From the NCBI RefSeq assembly GCF_030996345.1, contig NZ_CP118747.1:680001-744000 (forward strand): DNA of 64,000 bases. The letters run 5' to 3'. Position numbers and translations under genes: made by a program. Shown piece by piece: positions 36,731 to 46,230 of the stretch (positions are counted from its first letter, which is position 1; each line of letters starts with the position of its first letter). This DNA is from Acidithiobacillus sp. AMEEHan (GTDB taxonomy: Bacteria; Pseudomonadota; Gammaproteobacteria; Acidithiobacillales; Acidithiobacillaceae). The notes under the pieces were generated by a model. That model was given only the letters and a program-made list of their open reading frames with translations, was not told where the DNA came from and made no database searches.

Positions 36731-37663
36731 TCAGCGACCCTGTTCGATCCGGGTCCATAGCCGGTCCGTCGCGTCGATGCCAAAAAAGCGGCGAATTTCC
36801 CGCGCGCCGGTCGGACTCGTCACGTTGATTTCGGTGAGACGCTCACCAATCACATCGATGCCGACAAAGAGCAGACCCATCTCTCGCAGTACGGGTCCGA
36901 TCTCGGCGCAGAGCTCCTGCTCGGCGGGACTGAGCTCGGCAGCCACCGCCTGCGCACCCGCCACGAGGTTACCGCGGAAGTCATCCGCCGCAGGGACGCG
37001 CAACATGGCGCCGGGTACGGCCACTCCATCCACCAAAAGGAGGCGCTTGTCACCCTGACGGATCGCCGGCAGGTACTGCTGCGCCATGACGAAATGCGTG
37101 CCGCGCGCAGTGATCGTTTCGAGGATCGAGCCCAGGTTGCGGTCTTCACCGTGCAGATAAAAGATCCCTTCGCCACCGCGCGCGGCCAGCGGTTTGACGA
37201 CGATTTCTCCGTACCGATGCAAAAAGCTGCGCAACTCTGCCATATCCCGGCTGACCAGATAGGGTGGGAGCCAACGAGAAAACTGCAGAGGGAAGAGCTT
37301 TTCATTGGCGAGCCGGATGGAGGCCGGATCATTGACCACCCAGGTATGGGCGTGTTCAAGGATCTGGCAGGCATGCAGGAAATCCATGTCTACTGGCGGG
37401 TCCTTGCGCATCAGCACACAATCGAAATCCCGCAGGGGCCGCGCGGCCGCTTCGCCCAGCGCAAAAAAATGCTCGCTATCGTCCCAGACCTGCACCGGCT
37501 GCAGCCGGGCCCAAGCCTGCCCGTCCTGCCGCAAAGACAATCCGTCCAGGGTGCAGACCCAGCACTCGTGCCCCCGTGCCTGGGCGGAGAGCAACATGGC
37601 AAAGGTACTGTCCTTAGCGGGCTTGATCCCCGCGATGGGATCCATGAGCACGGCAACGCGCAT
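36731..37663 (-). CDS. gshB: Glutathione synthase
   Basis: This 310-residue ATP-grasp enzyme adds glycine to gamma-glutamylcysteine. It opens MRVAVLMDPIAGIKPAKDST, the classic GshB N-terminus, and has VVKPLAARGGEGIFYL, GDKRLLLVDG and EINVTSPTGAREI with metal-binding Glu/Asn. ATG 37663 is preferred for spacing to GGCGGGG; GTG 37669 overlaps the gshA stop and is possible. It follows gshA and precedes algH by 39 bases. Confidence 0.94.
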   Translation of the reverse strand: MRVAVLMDPIAGIKPAKDSTFAMLLSAQARGHECWVCTLDGLSLRQDGQAWARLQPVQVWDDSEHFFALGEAAARPLRDFDCVLMRKDPPVDMDFLHACQILEHAHTWVVNDPASIRLANEKLFPLQFSRWLPPYLVSRDMAELRSFLHRYGEIVVKPLAARGGEGIFYLHGEDRNLGSILETITARGTHFVMAQQYLPAIRQGDKRLLLVDGVAVPGAMLRVPAADDFRGNLVAGAQAVAAELSPAEQELCAEIGPVLREMGLLFVGIDVIGERLTEINVTSPTGAREIRRFFGIDATDRLWTRIEQGR

Positions 37664-37665
37664 CG

Positions 37666-38960
37666 TCACTGCCCCGCCTTGGCCCAGTCTTCGGCCTCGC
37701 GTGCCGCCGCCAGCAGCGCCAATCGGGCGATAACACCGTAGGCGTAATGGCGGTTGACTGGCGCATCCGGCGCCGATTTACGACAGGGATTGATTCCCGG
37801 CTCGGCAAAGGCCATGGGCTCGAAATGGGCACCGGGGGCGTTGAGGCTCTCATCCTCGCCCTTCTCGCGATGTACGCGATAGAAACCGCCGAGGACCTGC
37901 TGTCCGAGCAGATAGACGACGGGTTCGGCGACAAAGTCTTCCGGCGTTCGCTCAAAGGTATACACCCCTTCCTGGATGAAGACATCGCTCACCACCAGCC
38001 CTTCCTTGCTCTTGGCCATGCGGGTGCGCGCCTTGCGGTTGAGCTCGCGCAGCTCGGCACCTGAATAGGCAGTCATCACCCCCATGCCATAGGTCCCGGC
38101 ATCGGCCTTGACGATGACAAAGGGGCGCGCTTCGATGCCATAGTGGCGATAGCGTTCGGCAATTTCGGCGATGACCGCGTCGACATTGGTCACCAGGCAT
38201 TCCAGTCCCTCGGACTGCAGAAAATTGATCTGCGTGCAGCGGCGGAAGAACGGGTCAATCAGCCAGGGATCAATATCGACGACCTCGGCAAAATCCACTG
38301 CCAGGCGCCGGTAATGGGCGAAGTGCTGGCTCTTGCGCCGCGTCTGCCAACCGGCAGCCAGGGGGGGAGCAGTGGCTGCTCCAGCCCCCGCAAGATCTCG
38401 GGGACGCCACCCGAGAGGTCATTGTTGAGCAGGATCATCTGCGGATCGAAATCATCGACCTGCAGCCTGGATTCCACACGGCGCAGCGGCTCGATCAGCA
38501 GGCGCTCACCCGAGGGCAACTTGTGCTCCTGCGCTTCTTCCAGCATCCAGGACGCGATGCGCAGCTCAAGTCCGGCCTCGCGCAGCAGCTCTGCGAGCCG
38601 CGCCACATTTTCCAGATAATGGAGGTTACGCGTGTGATTTTCGGGAATGAGCAACAGGCGCTGCAGGCTCGGGTGATATTGATCCAGATAATGCTGGATG
38701 GCGGTGATGTGCAGCGCTTCATGATCGGGGTTGAGATTGTTGAAGCCCGCGGGAAACAGGTTGGTATCGATCGGCGCCAGCTTGAAACCGGCGTTGCGCA
38801 GATCGACCGATCCGTAAAAGGGCGGTGGGGTAGTCTGCCACTGACAACGAAACCAGCGCTCGATGGCACACTGGTTACGAATCAGGTGCTCTTCCAATTC
38901 ATGGAGCGGATCGACCTGGTTGGTCACCAGGCGCGGTGGGGTAGAGAGAACGGAAATCAA
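37666..38960 (-). CDS. gshA: Glutamate-cysteine ligase, ferrooxidans type (one-base frameshift)
   Basis: This enzyme catalyses the first step of glutathione synthesis and is of the distinct class first seen in Thiobacillus (Acidithiobacillus) ferrooxidans, unrelated in length and motifs to E. coli GshA. The N-terminal part (APIDTNLFPAGFNNLN, QMILLNNDLSGGVPEIL) and C-terminal part (PFVIVKADAGTYGMGVMT, MAFAEPGINPCRKSAP) lie in different frames. One C added to the C7 run (38361-38367, G on the plus strand) gives LLPPLAAGWQTRRKSQHF and a single 431-residue protein. The start is TTG 38960 overlapping the gltA stop; GTG nearer the N-terminus is possible. It sits in a gltA-gshA-gshB run. Confidence 0.85.
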
Positions 38961-40120
38961 GCGGGACGCTCCGCCATGGGTTGGTAGGATCGGCTCGGCG
39001 CACCGGTGTAATTCTGCGTCGGCCGGAAGATGCGGTTGTTGCTGAGCTGCTCACGCCAGTGCGCCAGCCAGCCGACGCTGCGCGCCATGGCAAAGATGGG
39101 AGTGAAGAGGTCGCTGCGAATGCCCATCTCGTGGTAAAGCACCCCCGAGTAGAAGTCGACATTGGCATGTATGCCTTTTGGTCCGAGGCGTTCTGCGGCG
39201 GCTTCTTCCAAGGCGCGGGCGATGGCAAATTGCTTGCTTTGCCGCAGATGCCCGGCCTGCGCCAAGTCCTCCATCATCCCCTTGAGGATGGCCGCACGCG
39301 GGTCAGTGGTCTTGTAGACCCGATGGCCGAAGCCCCAGATTTTTTCCTTGGCCGCGAGGCGCGCCTCGAGGAAGGGCACGACATTCTCGACGCTACCGAT
39401 CTCCTCGAGCATCTCCACCACGCGCTGGTTGGCACCGCCATGCAAGGGGCCTGCCAGGGTGCCCACGGCCCCGGCAATCACATGATAGGGATTGGTGAGG
39501 GTGGAGGTGCTGACCAGGACCGAGAAGGTACTGGCGTTGATCGTATGCTCCGCGTGCAGGATGAAACAGGCATCGAGAATCCGTGCATGCAGCGGGTCCG
39601 GCTCGCGCCCGTGCAGCATGTAGAGAAAATTGGCGGCATGCGACAGATCGCTGCGCGGCGGGATCGGATCATTGCCAAAACGCATCTGGTCCCACATGGC
39701 GACGATGGTGGGTATGCGCGCGATGATGCGCATCGCCATGGCATCGAGATGCGAGGCATTGTCCCGTTCGGCATCGGATAGCTCCTGCTGCGGGTAGAAC
39801 ATCCCCAGGCTGGCAATGGCGCAATGCAGCATGTCCATGGGATGGCCGGTCACCGGCAGAAACTTCATGATTTCTCGCACATTGTACTTGATCTGACGAT
39901 GCGCCCGCAGTCCCGCATCAAAGCGTTCGAGATCCCTGGCCTTGGGCAGCTCCCCGTCGAGGAGCAGCAGAGCGACCTCCTCGTAACTGCTCTGCGCGAC
40001 CAACTCGGCGATGGGGTAGCCGCGGTACGAGAGTAAGCCCGCCGCACCATCGATATGCGAGATGGCGGAATGGGTAGCGGGGACCCCTTCCAGTCCGGGG
40101 ACGACAGTGGCATCAGTCAT
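38957..40120 (-). CDS. gltA: Citrate synthase
   Basis: This 387-residue citrate synthase has catalytic histidines in GPLHGGANQRVVEML and WGFGHRVYKTTDPRA and the aspartate in NVDFYSGVLYHEMG. The size is that of the short, Gram-positive-like type lacking the E. coli N-terminal extension; allosteric NADH control is thus unlikely (inference). It is the first gene of the run to gshB and beyond, starting just after the erpA terminator. Confidence 0.95.
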   Translation of the reverse strand: MTDATVVPGLEGVPATHSAISHIDGAAGLLSYRGYPIAELVAQSSYEEVALLLLDGELPKARDLERFDAGLRAHRQIKYNVREIMKFLPVTGHPMDMLHCAIASLGMFYPQQELSDAERDNASHLDAMAMRIIARIPTIVAMWDQMRFGNDPIPPRSDLSHAANFLYMLHGREPDPLHARILDACFILHAEHTINASTFSVLVSTSTLTNPYHVIAGAVGTLAGPLHGGANQRVVEMLEEIGSVENVVPFLEARLAAKEKIWGFGHRVYKTTDPRAAILKGMMEDLAQAGHLRQSKQFAIARALEEAAAERLGPKGIHANVDFYSGVLYHEMGIRSDLFTPIFAMARSVGWLAHWREQLSNNRIFRPTQNYTGAPSRSYQPMAERPA

Positions 40121-40170
40121 GGCGTTTCTCCTTGGGACAGGGGCAGGGAACTTCTACATCATACCCCGCG

Positions 40171-40200
40171 CAAAAAAAGAAAGGGAGACGGACGCCTCCC
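40171..40200 (-). terminator. Rho-independent terminator after erpA
   Basis: On the reverse strand GGGAG (40196-40200) pairs with CTCCC (40183-40187) across an 8-base loop and is followed by TTTCTTTTTTT. It separates the pdh-psiE-erpA genes from gltA. Confidence 0.75.
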
Positions 40201-40226
40201 TGTATCCCTCCTACTGCCGGGGTATT

Positions 40227-40598
40227 TCAGGCGGAGAAGGAAGAACCGCAACCGCAGGTGGTCGTGGCATTGGGGTTTTTGATGACGAACTGCGCGCCTT
40301 CCAGCCCCTCACTGTAATCGATCTCCGCACCGACCAGATACTGATAGCTCATCGGATCGACCAAGAGGCGGACGCCAAACTGCTCGACCTCGGTATCGCC
40401 ATCATTGACGTTTTCATCGAAGGTGAAACCATACTGGAAGCCTGAACAGCCGCCCCCGGTGACGAAGACCCGCAACTTGAGATCTGGGCTACCCTCTTCT
40501 TCGATCAGGGATTTGATCTTCTCGGCCGCACTGTCGGTCAGGGTCATGACCGGCGGCAGGCTGTCCAGATCCGTCATGGTTTCCGTAGCTGTGCTCAT
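40227..40598 (-). CDS. erpA: Iron-sulfur cluster insertion protein ErpA
   Basis: This 123-residue A-type carrier delivers Fe-S clusters to apoproteins. The three conserved cysteines are in [13 protein letters not shown] and the C-terminal [11 protein letters not shown]. The acidic [17 protein letters not shown]-like segment and the start [13 protein letters not shown] fit ErpA better than IscA or SufA. It is 75 bases downstream of the PsiE-like gene. Confidence 0.92.
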   Translation of the reverse strand: MSTATETMTDLDSLPPVMTLTDSAAEKIKSLIEEEGSPDLKLRVFVTGGGCSGFQYGFTFDENVNDGDTEVEQFGVRLLVDPMSYQYLVGAEIDYSEGLEGAQFVIKNPNATTTCGCGSSFSA

Positions 40599-40673
40599 TC
40601 CTACATTCTCCTCACGCGCGTGCGCGTACCATCAGAAATATCCGACGATTTTGCTCGCCTTTACCTGCGGACG

Positions 40674-41150
40674 TCAAGAAGCGTCCTGACCACGCTTGGG
40701 CACAAACTGGATGGCGGCAACGCGGGCAGCCACCAGCACGGCCAGGAGGGCCGCCGTGGCCAGCAAATCCAAAGGACCCAAGCGATGGGCATAGAGGCCG
40801 ATGAAGAGCTCACGCAGGATGAAGACGATGGCGACCTCCGCTAGGACCCGCAGGCGGATCCGGTGATACTCCAGGTAGTCGGTAAAGGTTCGAAAAAGCT
40901 CGATGAGCACGAAGACCGAAAGAACATCCGAGACCAGGCTGGAAATCACCTCCTCCTGGTGCAGGCTGAAAAACGCCGCATAGACATCGCCAATGAGGCT
41001 CCAGACGGCATAGAGCAAGGTGACCAGCATGAGGAAGATGAGAATCGTGATGACAAAATCCAGCATCCTTCCGTAGAAGCGAATGACCGTACCGCGCAGC
41101 CCGACGATCTCGCTATAGCTGGCGGCGGATTTGTGCTCGTGCTCGTTCAA
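40674..41150 (-). CDS. PsiE-like membrane protein
   Basis: This 158-residue protein has four hydrophobic segments (FVITILIFLMLVTLLYAVWSL, LVSDVLSVFVLIELFRTF, VLAEVAIVFILRELFIGLY, LLATAALLAVLVAARVAAI), matching the phosphate-starvation-inducible PsiE family, whose function is unknown. The motif EYHRIRLRVLAEVAIVFILR is typical. It follows the E2-E3 gene by 5 bases, so it is probably co-transcribed with pyruvate dehydrogenase. Confidence 0.78.
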   Translation of the reverse strand: MNEHEHKSAASYSEIVGLRGTVIRFYGRMLDFVITILIFLMLVTLLYAVWSLIGDVYAAFFSLHQEEVISSLVSDVLSVFVLIELFRTFTDYLEYHRIRLRVLAEVAIVFILRELFIGLYAHRLGPLDLLATAALLAVLVAARVAAIQFVPKRGQDAS

Positions 41151-41155
41151 GGGAT

Positions 41156-44140
41156 CTATTGCTTGTTGCGCGCCGAGCGCCGCAGTCGAGAAAGCAGGCG
41201 CCGCGCCATCTCACCGAAGAGCTCGGTTTGGGTGGGATGGGGATGAATGGCACTGCCTACCTGCTCCAGGGTGAGCTCAGCACTGACCATGAGCACCGCC
41301 TCGCCGACCAGAGTGTCGGCATGGTCGGCGAGGAAATGCACGCCAACGATGCGGTGCGTTTTTTTGTCCGCCACCATCTTGATCAAGCCGTCGGTCTCAC
41401 CGGTCATCATCGCCTTGGCGTCGATGGAAAGAGGTACTTTGACCTCCGCCACGTCGAGTCCCGCCGCCTTGGCTTGTTCCCCGGAAATGCCCACGAAGGC
41501 CACCTGGGGACGGGTGAAAGTGACGCCACTATCCTTGCGGGCATCGTAGCGCGCCGATTCTCCCAGCAGGTTGGCAGCAGCCACCCGACCCTGCTGTCCC
41601 GCGGTGTGGGCGAGCATGTAGCCGCCAATCACATCGCCGACGGCAAAGATATGGGGCACATTGGTTTGGCAACGGGCATCTGTGGCAATGGCGCCACGTT
41701 CCCCGAGTTTTACCCCCGCCTTTTCGAGCTGCAGGGCGCTGGTGTCGGGACGCTTGCCGGTGGCAATCAGGAGCAGGTCGGCGTTATGGCTGTGCTCCTG
41801 CCCCTCGGCATCGCGGTAGCGCAGGGTCAGATTGCCCTTCTCACCACGAATTTCCTGGGTCTGCACGCCAGTCAGCACGGTCAGGCGCGGACTGTTCTTG
41901 GCCAAAGCGGCCATGAGTTGCTCGGCGACCTCCTTCTCCATTTCCGCCACCGGGCGCGGCAGGGCCTCGAGGACGAGGACCTCGGCACCAAAGTCGTGGA
42001 ACATCTGCGCCATTTCCATGCCGATGGCGCCAGCACCAATCACGCAGAGGCGCTTGGGTGGGGTGCTGAGTTCCCAGACGGTGTCGGAAGTGACCGCCGC
42101 ACCTGCGGCGAGGGCCTCTTTTGCGCCGGGGATGGGGGGCACGAAGGCTGGCGCACCGGTGGCGATCACGCAGGCGCCGAAGCTCAGGGTACGGGCGTTT
42201 TTGCCGCTGATTTCTACCGTATGAGGATCGATAAAGCGCGCGAAGCCCTCCAGCACCTCGATCTTCATGCCTTGGTCGGTTTTTAGGGCCATCTCGCCGC
42301 GGGTTTGCAGGATGCCGCGGCGATGCTTTTCGAGCTGCGCCCAGTCCAGTTGCGGGGTGCCCAGGCCGATACCCATGGCGGCGTCGTGGGCGCGGTCACG
42401 GATGCGATCAGCCGCTGCCCGCCAGGCCTTGGAGGGAATACAGCCGCGCCAGAGGCATTCGCCGCCAGGATAGGGGGCATTGTTGACCAAAGTGACCTTG
42501 ATGCCGTGTTCCGCCAGCTCGCGGGCACAATCCTCGCCGCCGGGTCCACCGCCGATGACCAGCACCTGGGTGTCGAAATCACCCTCGGGAATCACCGGGC
42601 CGCTGCTTCCTGCCCAGGCTTCCGGATGTTCGATGGCGTCTTGCAAATCCTTGAGGAAGGCCGCGGCCTCGGCACCGTTGACGACGCGGTGGTCGGCGGT
42701 GATGGTGATCGGCATCCCCTGGGGGCCGGTGGCGGCGATGGCCAAGATGGCCGCCGTGCCGGGAGTGACGATGGCATCGAACTGACTGATGCCATACATC
42801 CCCATGTTGGAGATGGTGAAAGTCGGGTGTTGATATTCGGCTGGACTCAGGCGGCGCTTGCGTGCCTTCTCGAGGAGGGGCTTCCAGGCGGCTTGCAAGT
42901 CCTGCAGGGATTGCTCTGCCACGTTGCGTAGAACGGGTACGACTAGGCCGCCGTCCTCGGTGGTGGCCGCAATACCGATGTCGTGGGGACGATCATCGAC
43001 GATGCGGTCGCCAGGCTGGTAGGCGGCATTGATCAGCGGATGTTTGGCGAGGGCAGCAGAGGCGGCCTTGGCGAGGGCAACAGTCACCGAAACCCCCGCG
43101 GCTTTGGCAGCGCGCATCAGCGCTTCCGGCTGCACGTGGATGGTGACGTGAAAGACGGGGATACTCAAGGATGCGGTCATCGATTGGCTGATCGCTTTTT
43201 CGATGGCCGTCATTGCTCGGCCTTCGCCAGGGACTGGTGGCGGGACGGGAATACTTGCTGCGGCTGGGGAAGACGCTCCACCCTGAGCGGCAGGTACATC
43301 GGCAGCGACGATGACGCCGTTGGGACCACTGCCACGCAACCCCTCCAGGGACATGCCGCGCTCACCGGCCAACTGACGGGCGTAGGGCGAGGCGCTCCCT
43401 TGTTGCGGACGAGGGGCAGGCTGGGCACCTGGCTGACGACTGGGCTGAGTGCTCGTCGCAACGGCAACGGGGGCAGCGGTCTTCGCGGCAGCCGTTGGGG
43501 CCGCCGGCTTCGCGCTGGCGCCACCTTTGTCTGCCGAGACCGCAGTACCGCTGCGCACCTGTTCGGAGCTGTCGACCAGATAGGCAATCGGCTCCCCCAC
43601 GGGGACGACGCTATCCACCGCCACTAGAGGTCCGGAGAGGTAACCGGCGCGGAAGACCTCAACATCCATGATTGCCTTGTCGGTTTCGACAGTGGCGACG
43701 ACATCGCCGCGCTCGATCTTGTCCCCTAGCTGTTTTTCCCAGGAGACCAAGACGCCTTCGGTCATGGTGTCGGACAACTGCGGCATCTTGATGACATGAC
43801 CGAGATCTTCACTGGCCGATGGAGTCTGCTCTGCACTGGCAGCAACCGCCTGCGGCGCGCCAGCATCAGCCACCGGTGTTTCCACTGTTGCTTCGGGACT
43901 ATCGACCAGATAGCCAATTGCCTCACCCACAGGAATGACGCTGTCCACTGCCACCAAAGGGCCGGCAAGATAGCCACTGCGGAAGACCTCGACATCCATG
44001 ATTGCCTTGTCGGTTTCCACCGTCGCTACCACGTCACCCCGTTCGACGCGTTCTCCGGGCTTCTTTTCCCAGGAGACCAGCACGCCCTCGGTCATGGTGT
44101 CCGACAATTGGGGCATTTTGATGACGTACGCTTCAGCCAT
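41156..44140 (-). CDS. Pyruvate dehydrogenase E2-E3 fusion (dihydrolipoamide acetyltransferase-dihydrolipoamide dehydrogenase)
   Basis: This 994-residue fusion contains two lipoyl domains (about 6-80 and 116-190; lipoyl-lysine in VETDKAIMDVEV, K45 and K155) and an Ala/Pro linker. A subunit-binding domain (SPYARQLAGERGMSLEGLRG, about 250-285) precedes the E2 acetyltransferase domain (about 305-508; ADHRVVNGAEAAAFL with His484). The FAD-dependent E3 follows from about 524: FAD motif VLVIGGGPGG, redox disulfide ECLWRGCIPSK (Cys562/Cys567), second dinucleotide motif CVIGAGAIG, and C-terminal HPHPTQTE. The usual catalytic HRxxDG has Asn instead of Asp. With E1 alpha and E1 beta encoded upstream, all PDH activities fit in three genes. 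Fusion of full E2 to E3 is uncommon. Confidence 0.93.
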   Translation of the reverse strand: MAEAYVIKMPQLSDTMTEGVLVSWEKKPGERVERGDVVATVETDKAIMDVEVFRSGYLAGPLVAVDSVIPVGEAIGYLVDSPEATVETPVADAGAPQAVAASAEQTPSASEDLGHVIKMPQLSDTMTEGVLVSWEKQLGDKIERGDVVATVETDKAIMDVEVFRAGYLSGPLVAVDSVVPVGEPIAYLVDSSEQVRSGTAVSADKGGASAKPAAPTAAAKTAAPVAVATSTQPSRQPGAQPAPRPQQGSASPYARQLAGERGMSLEGLRGSGPNGVIVAADVPAAQGGASSPAAASIPVPPPVPGEGRAMTAIEKAISQSMTASLSIPVFHVTIHVQPEALMRAAKAAGVSVTVALAKAASAALAKHPLINAAYQPGDRIVDDRPHDIGIAATTEDGGLVVPVLRNVAEQSLQDLQAAWKPLLEKARKRRLSPAEYQHPTFTISNMGMYGISQFDAIVTPGTAAILAIAATGPQGMPITITADHRVVNGAEAAAFLKDLQDAIEHPEAWAGSSGPVIPEGDFDTQVLVIGGGPGGEDCARELAEHGIKVTLVNNAPYPGGECLWRGCIPSKAWRAAADRIRDRAHDAAMGIGLGTPQLDWAQLEKHRRGILQTRGEMALKTDQGMKIEVLEGFARFIDPHTVEISGKNARTLSFGACVIATGAPAFVPPIPGAKEALAAGAAVTSDTVWELSTPPKRLCVIGAGAIGMEMAQMFHDFGAEVLVLEALPRPVAEMEKEVAEQLMAALAKNSPRLTVLTGVQTQEIRGEKGNLTLRYRDAEGQEHSHNADLLLIATGKRPDTSALQLEKAGVKLGERGAIATDARCQTNVPHIFAVGDVIGGYMLAHTAGQQGRVAAANLLGESARYDARKDSGVTFTRPQVAFVGISGEQAKAAGLDVAEVKVPLSIDAKAMMTGETDGLIKMVADKKTHRIVGVHFLADHADTLVGEAVLMVSAELTLEQVGSAIHPHPTQTELFGEMARRLLSRLRRSARNKQ
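43571..44125. repeat. In-gene direct duplication of the lipoyl domain
   Basis: Two 225-base copies (44125-43901 and 43795-43571, reading the reverse strand) encode nearly identical lipoyl domains exactly 110 codons apart. For example QLSDTMTEGVLVSWEK and RGDVVATVETDKAIMDVEVF occur unchanged in both, pointing to recent duplication or gene conversion. Confidence 0.85.
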
Positions 44141-44187
44141 ATCTCAGCATCTCCGAAAAGGCAGACGCGCCCCAAAGGGCGCCGGAA

Positions 44188-45165
44188 TCACTTGCCCAGC
44201 AGCTTCTTGGCTGCAGCGACGACCTCATCGGCGTTGGGAATGGCCGCTTTTTCGAGGCGTCGGTTGTAGGGAATGGGAACGTCGCGGGCATGCACGCGCA
44301 CTGGCGCCGCATCGAGTTCGAAGAAGGCTTCTTCGTTGATGATGGCAATCACCTCCGATCCCACGCCAACGGGCGCCTCATCTTCCTCGACGATTAGGGC
44401 CCGATGGGTCTTGCGCACGCTGGCAGCAATACCGGCCCGATCGAGGGGCTTGAGGGCACGCAGGTCGATGACCTCGGCGTCGATGCCCTCCTTGGCTAAA
44501 CGTTCCGCCGCCTGCAGGGCCCAGTGGACACTGATGTTATAGGCAAAGATGCTCAGATCTCGCCCCGGACGCATCACTTCCACGCCTTCCAGCGGAGTGA
44601 AGAACTCCTCGTCCGGCACCTCGCCCTTGAGGTTGTACATGCTCTCGTGTTCGATAACGACCACGGGATCGTCGCTGCGCACGGCACTCTTGAGCAAGCC
44701 GTAGGCGTCGCGGGGGGTGGCTGGAGTCACGACGCGCAGGCCGGAAATTCCCATGAAGACCTTTTCCATGCGCGCCGAATGCTGCGCCCCCAACTGATGC
44801 GCCGTGCCACCGGGCACCCGCATGACGAAGGGACAGCGAATCTTGCCGCCGGACATATAGTGGATCTTCGCGGCATTGTTCATGAGCTGATCCATCGCCA
44901 GCCAGGCGAAGTTGACGCTCATGATCTCCACGATAGGCCGACAGCCAAGCATGGCAGCACCGACCCCGATACCGGTGTAGCTATTCTCCGAAATGGGGGT
45001 GTCGATCACCCGCTCCGGACCATACTTGGCGTAGAGACCTGACGTGGCCTTGTAAGTACCGCCTGCCACACCGATGTCTTCCCCCATGGCAAAGACCAGG
45101 GGATCACGGGCGAGTTCTTCGTCATGGGCCCGCAAAATGGCCTGCCAATACATCATCTCCGCCAT
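44188..45165 (-). CDS. pdhB: Pyruvate dehydrogenase E1 component, beta subunit
   Basis: This 325-residue transketolase-like subunit forms the heterotetrameric E1 with the alpha subunit. VFAMGEDIGVAGGTYKAT, RVIDTPISENSYTGIGVGAA and the C-terminal VPIPYNRRLEKAAIPN (usually PxPYxxxLE) are diagnostic of the 2-oxoacid dehydrogenase beta family. ATG 45165 follows the alpha stop by 2 bases. It lies 47 bases before the E2-E3 gene. Confidence 0.93.
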   Translation of the reverse strand: MAEMMYWQAILRAHDEELARDPLVFAMGEDIGVAGGTYKATSGLYAKYGPERVIDTPISENSYTGIGVGAAMLGCRPIVEIMSVNFAWLAMDQLMNNAAKIHYMSGGKIRCPFVMRVPGGTAHQLGAQHSARMEKVFMGISGLRVVTPATPRDAYGLLKSAVRSDDPVVVIEHESMYNLKGEVPDEEFFTPLEGVEVMRPGRDLSIFAYNISVHWALQAAERLAKEGIDAEVIDLRALKPLDRAGIAASVRKTHRALIVEEDEAPVGVGSEVIAIINEEAFFELDAAPVRVHARDVPIPYNRRLEKAAIPNADEVVAAAKKLLGK

Positions 45166-45167
45166 GC

Positions 45168-46139
45168 TTACGCCCCCTCCGCCACATATACATACCGCTC
45201 CAGATCTTCGACCCTGGGCTCCGGACTCTCGAGGGCGAAGCGGACGATCTCGTTTTCGATCTGCTCCAGGATTTCCTCGTCCATCGCCTGGAATGCGGCG
45301 GCATCGATGATGCCCGCTTCCTCCAGCCGCTTCTTGTAGATGCCGATGGGATCGCGCTGCGCCCATTGCTCGACTTCTTCCTTGCTGCGATAGGCACCAG
45401 AATCGGACATGGAGTGCCCGCGCAGGCGGTAGGTCATCAACTCCAGGAAATAGGGCTCCCTCTTGCCGCGGACGTGGGAGATGGCCTTTTCGGCCTCCGC
45501 CATGACCACATCGATGTCCTGACCGTCCACCTGGGATGCGGCTATCTTATAGGGGGCGACACGCAGGTACTGATTGATTTCGGAGGAGGCACGCTCGATC
45601 GCCGTGCCGATGCCATAAAGATTGTTTTCACAGACGAAGAGCACCGGCAGCTTCCACAGGCTCGCCATATTCATGGTTTCGTGAAAGGTGCCTTGGTTAT
45701 TGGCGCCATCCCCAAGAAAGCAAATGGCGATCTCATCGCCGCCGCGCAGTTTGATCGCCTTGGCAAAGCCAGCCGCCAGCGGGAAGGGACCCCCGACGAG
45801 GGCATAGCCACCCATGAAGTGGTGATCGACGTCATAGATGTGCATGGAACCACCGCGCCCACGGGAGGAACCCGTTTCCTTGCCGTAGAGCTCTGCCATG
45901 ACCTCTTTGGGATCGGCGCCGCACTGAATGGCATGAATGTGGTCCCGATACCCAGTCACCACATAGTCCTGTCCCTTGCGAGCCTTTTCCAGCACGCCAA
46001 TGGCGCAGGCCTCCTGGCCAGGATAGAGGTGGAGAAAGCCACCGATCTCCCGTTCCTGATAAGCCTGGGCGCATCGCTCTTCAAAACGACGCGCAAAAAG
46101 CATTTCTCGCAGCAGGCGCTTTCGGTCGCTGGCTTCCAT
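45168..46139 (-). CDS. pdhA: Pyruvate dehydrogenase E1 component, alpha subunit
   Basis: This 323-residue thiamine diphosphate-binding subunit has the ThDP motif FLGDGANNQGTFHETMNM through FVCENN near residue 165. GYRDHIHAIQCGADP, SRGRGGSMHIYDV and YRLRGHSMSDSGAYRS also fit; the last carries the phosphorylation-loop region in related enzymes. The order alpha-beta-E2E3 resembles Gram-positive and cyanobacterial PDH rather than the E. coli aceEF type. Confidence 0.93.
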   Translation of the reverse strand: MEASDRKRLLREMLFARRFEERCAQAYQEREIGGFLHLYPGQEACAIGVLEKARKGQDYVVTGYRDHIHAIQCGADPKEVMAELYGKETGSSRGRGGSMHIYDVDHHFMGGYALVGGPFPLAAGFAKAIKLRGGDEIAICFLGDGANNQGTFHETMNMASLWKLPVLFVCENNLYGIGTAIERASSEINQYLRVAPYKIAASQVDGQDIDVVMAEAEKAISHVRGKREPYFLELMTYRLRGHSMSDSGAYRSKEEVEQWAQRDPIGIYKKRLEEAGIIDAAAFQAMDEEILEQIENEIVRFALESPEPRVEDLERYVYVAEGA

Positions 46140-46230
46140 ATTCCCCCAAGGATCATAACCGATAAATCACGCCATGATCGCAAAGGGTTCCAACGAGCGT
46201 CAAGCGGAACGCTTCCGCTCCACAACCACG

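Noticed and set aside
37666-38960. gshA as a pseudogene
   Set aside because: Both halves are fully conserved and joined by one base in a seven-base homopolymer; the same type of defect recurs in six genes, so sequence error is likelier than decay.
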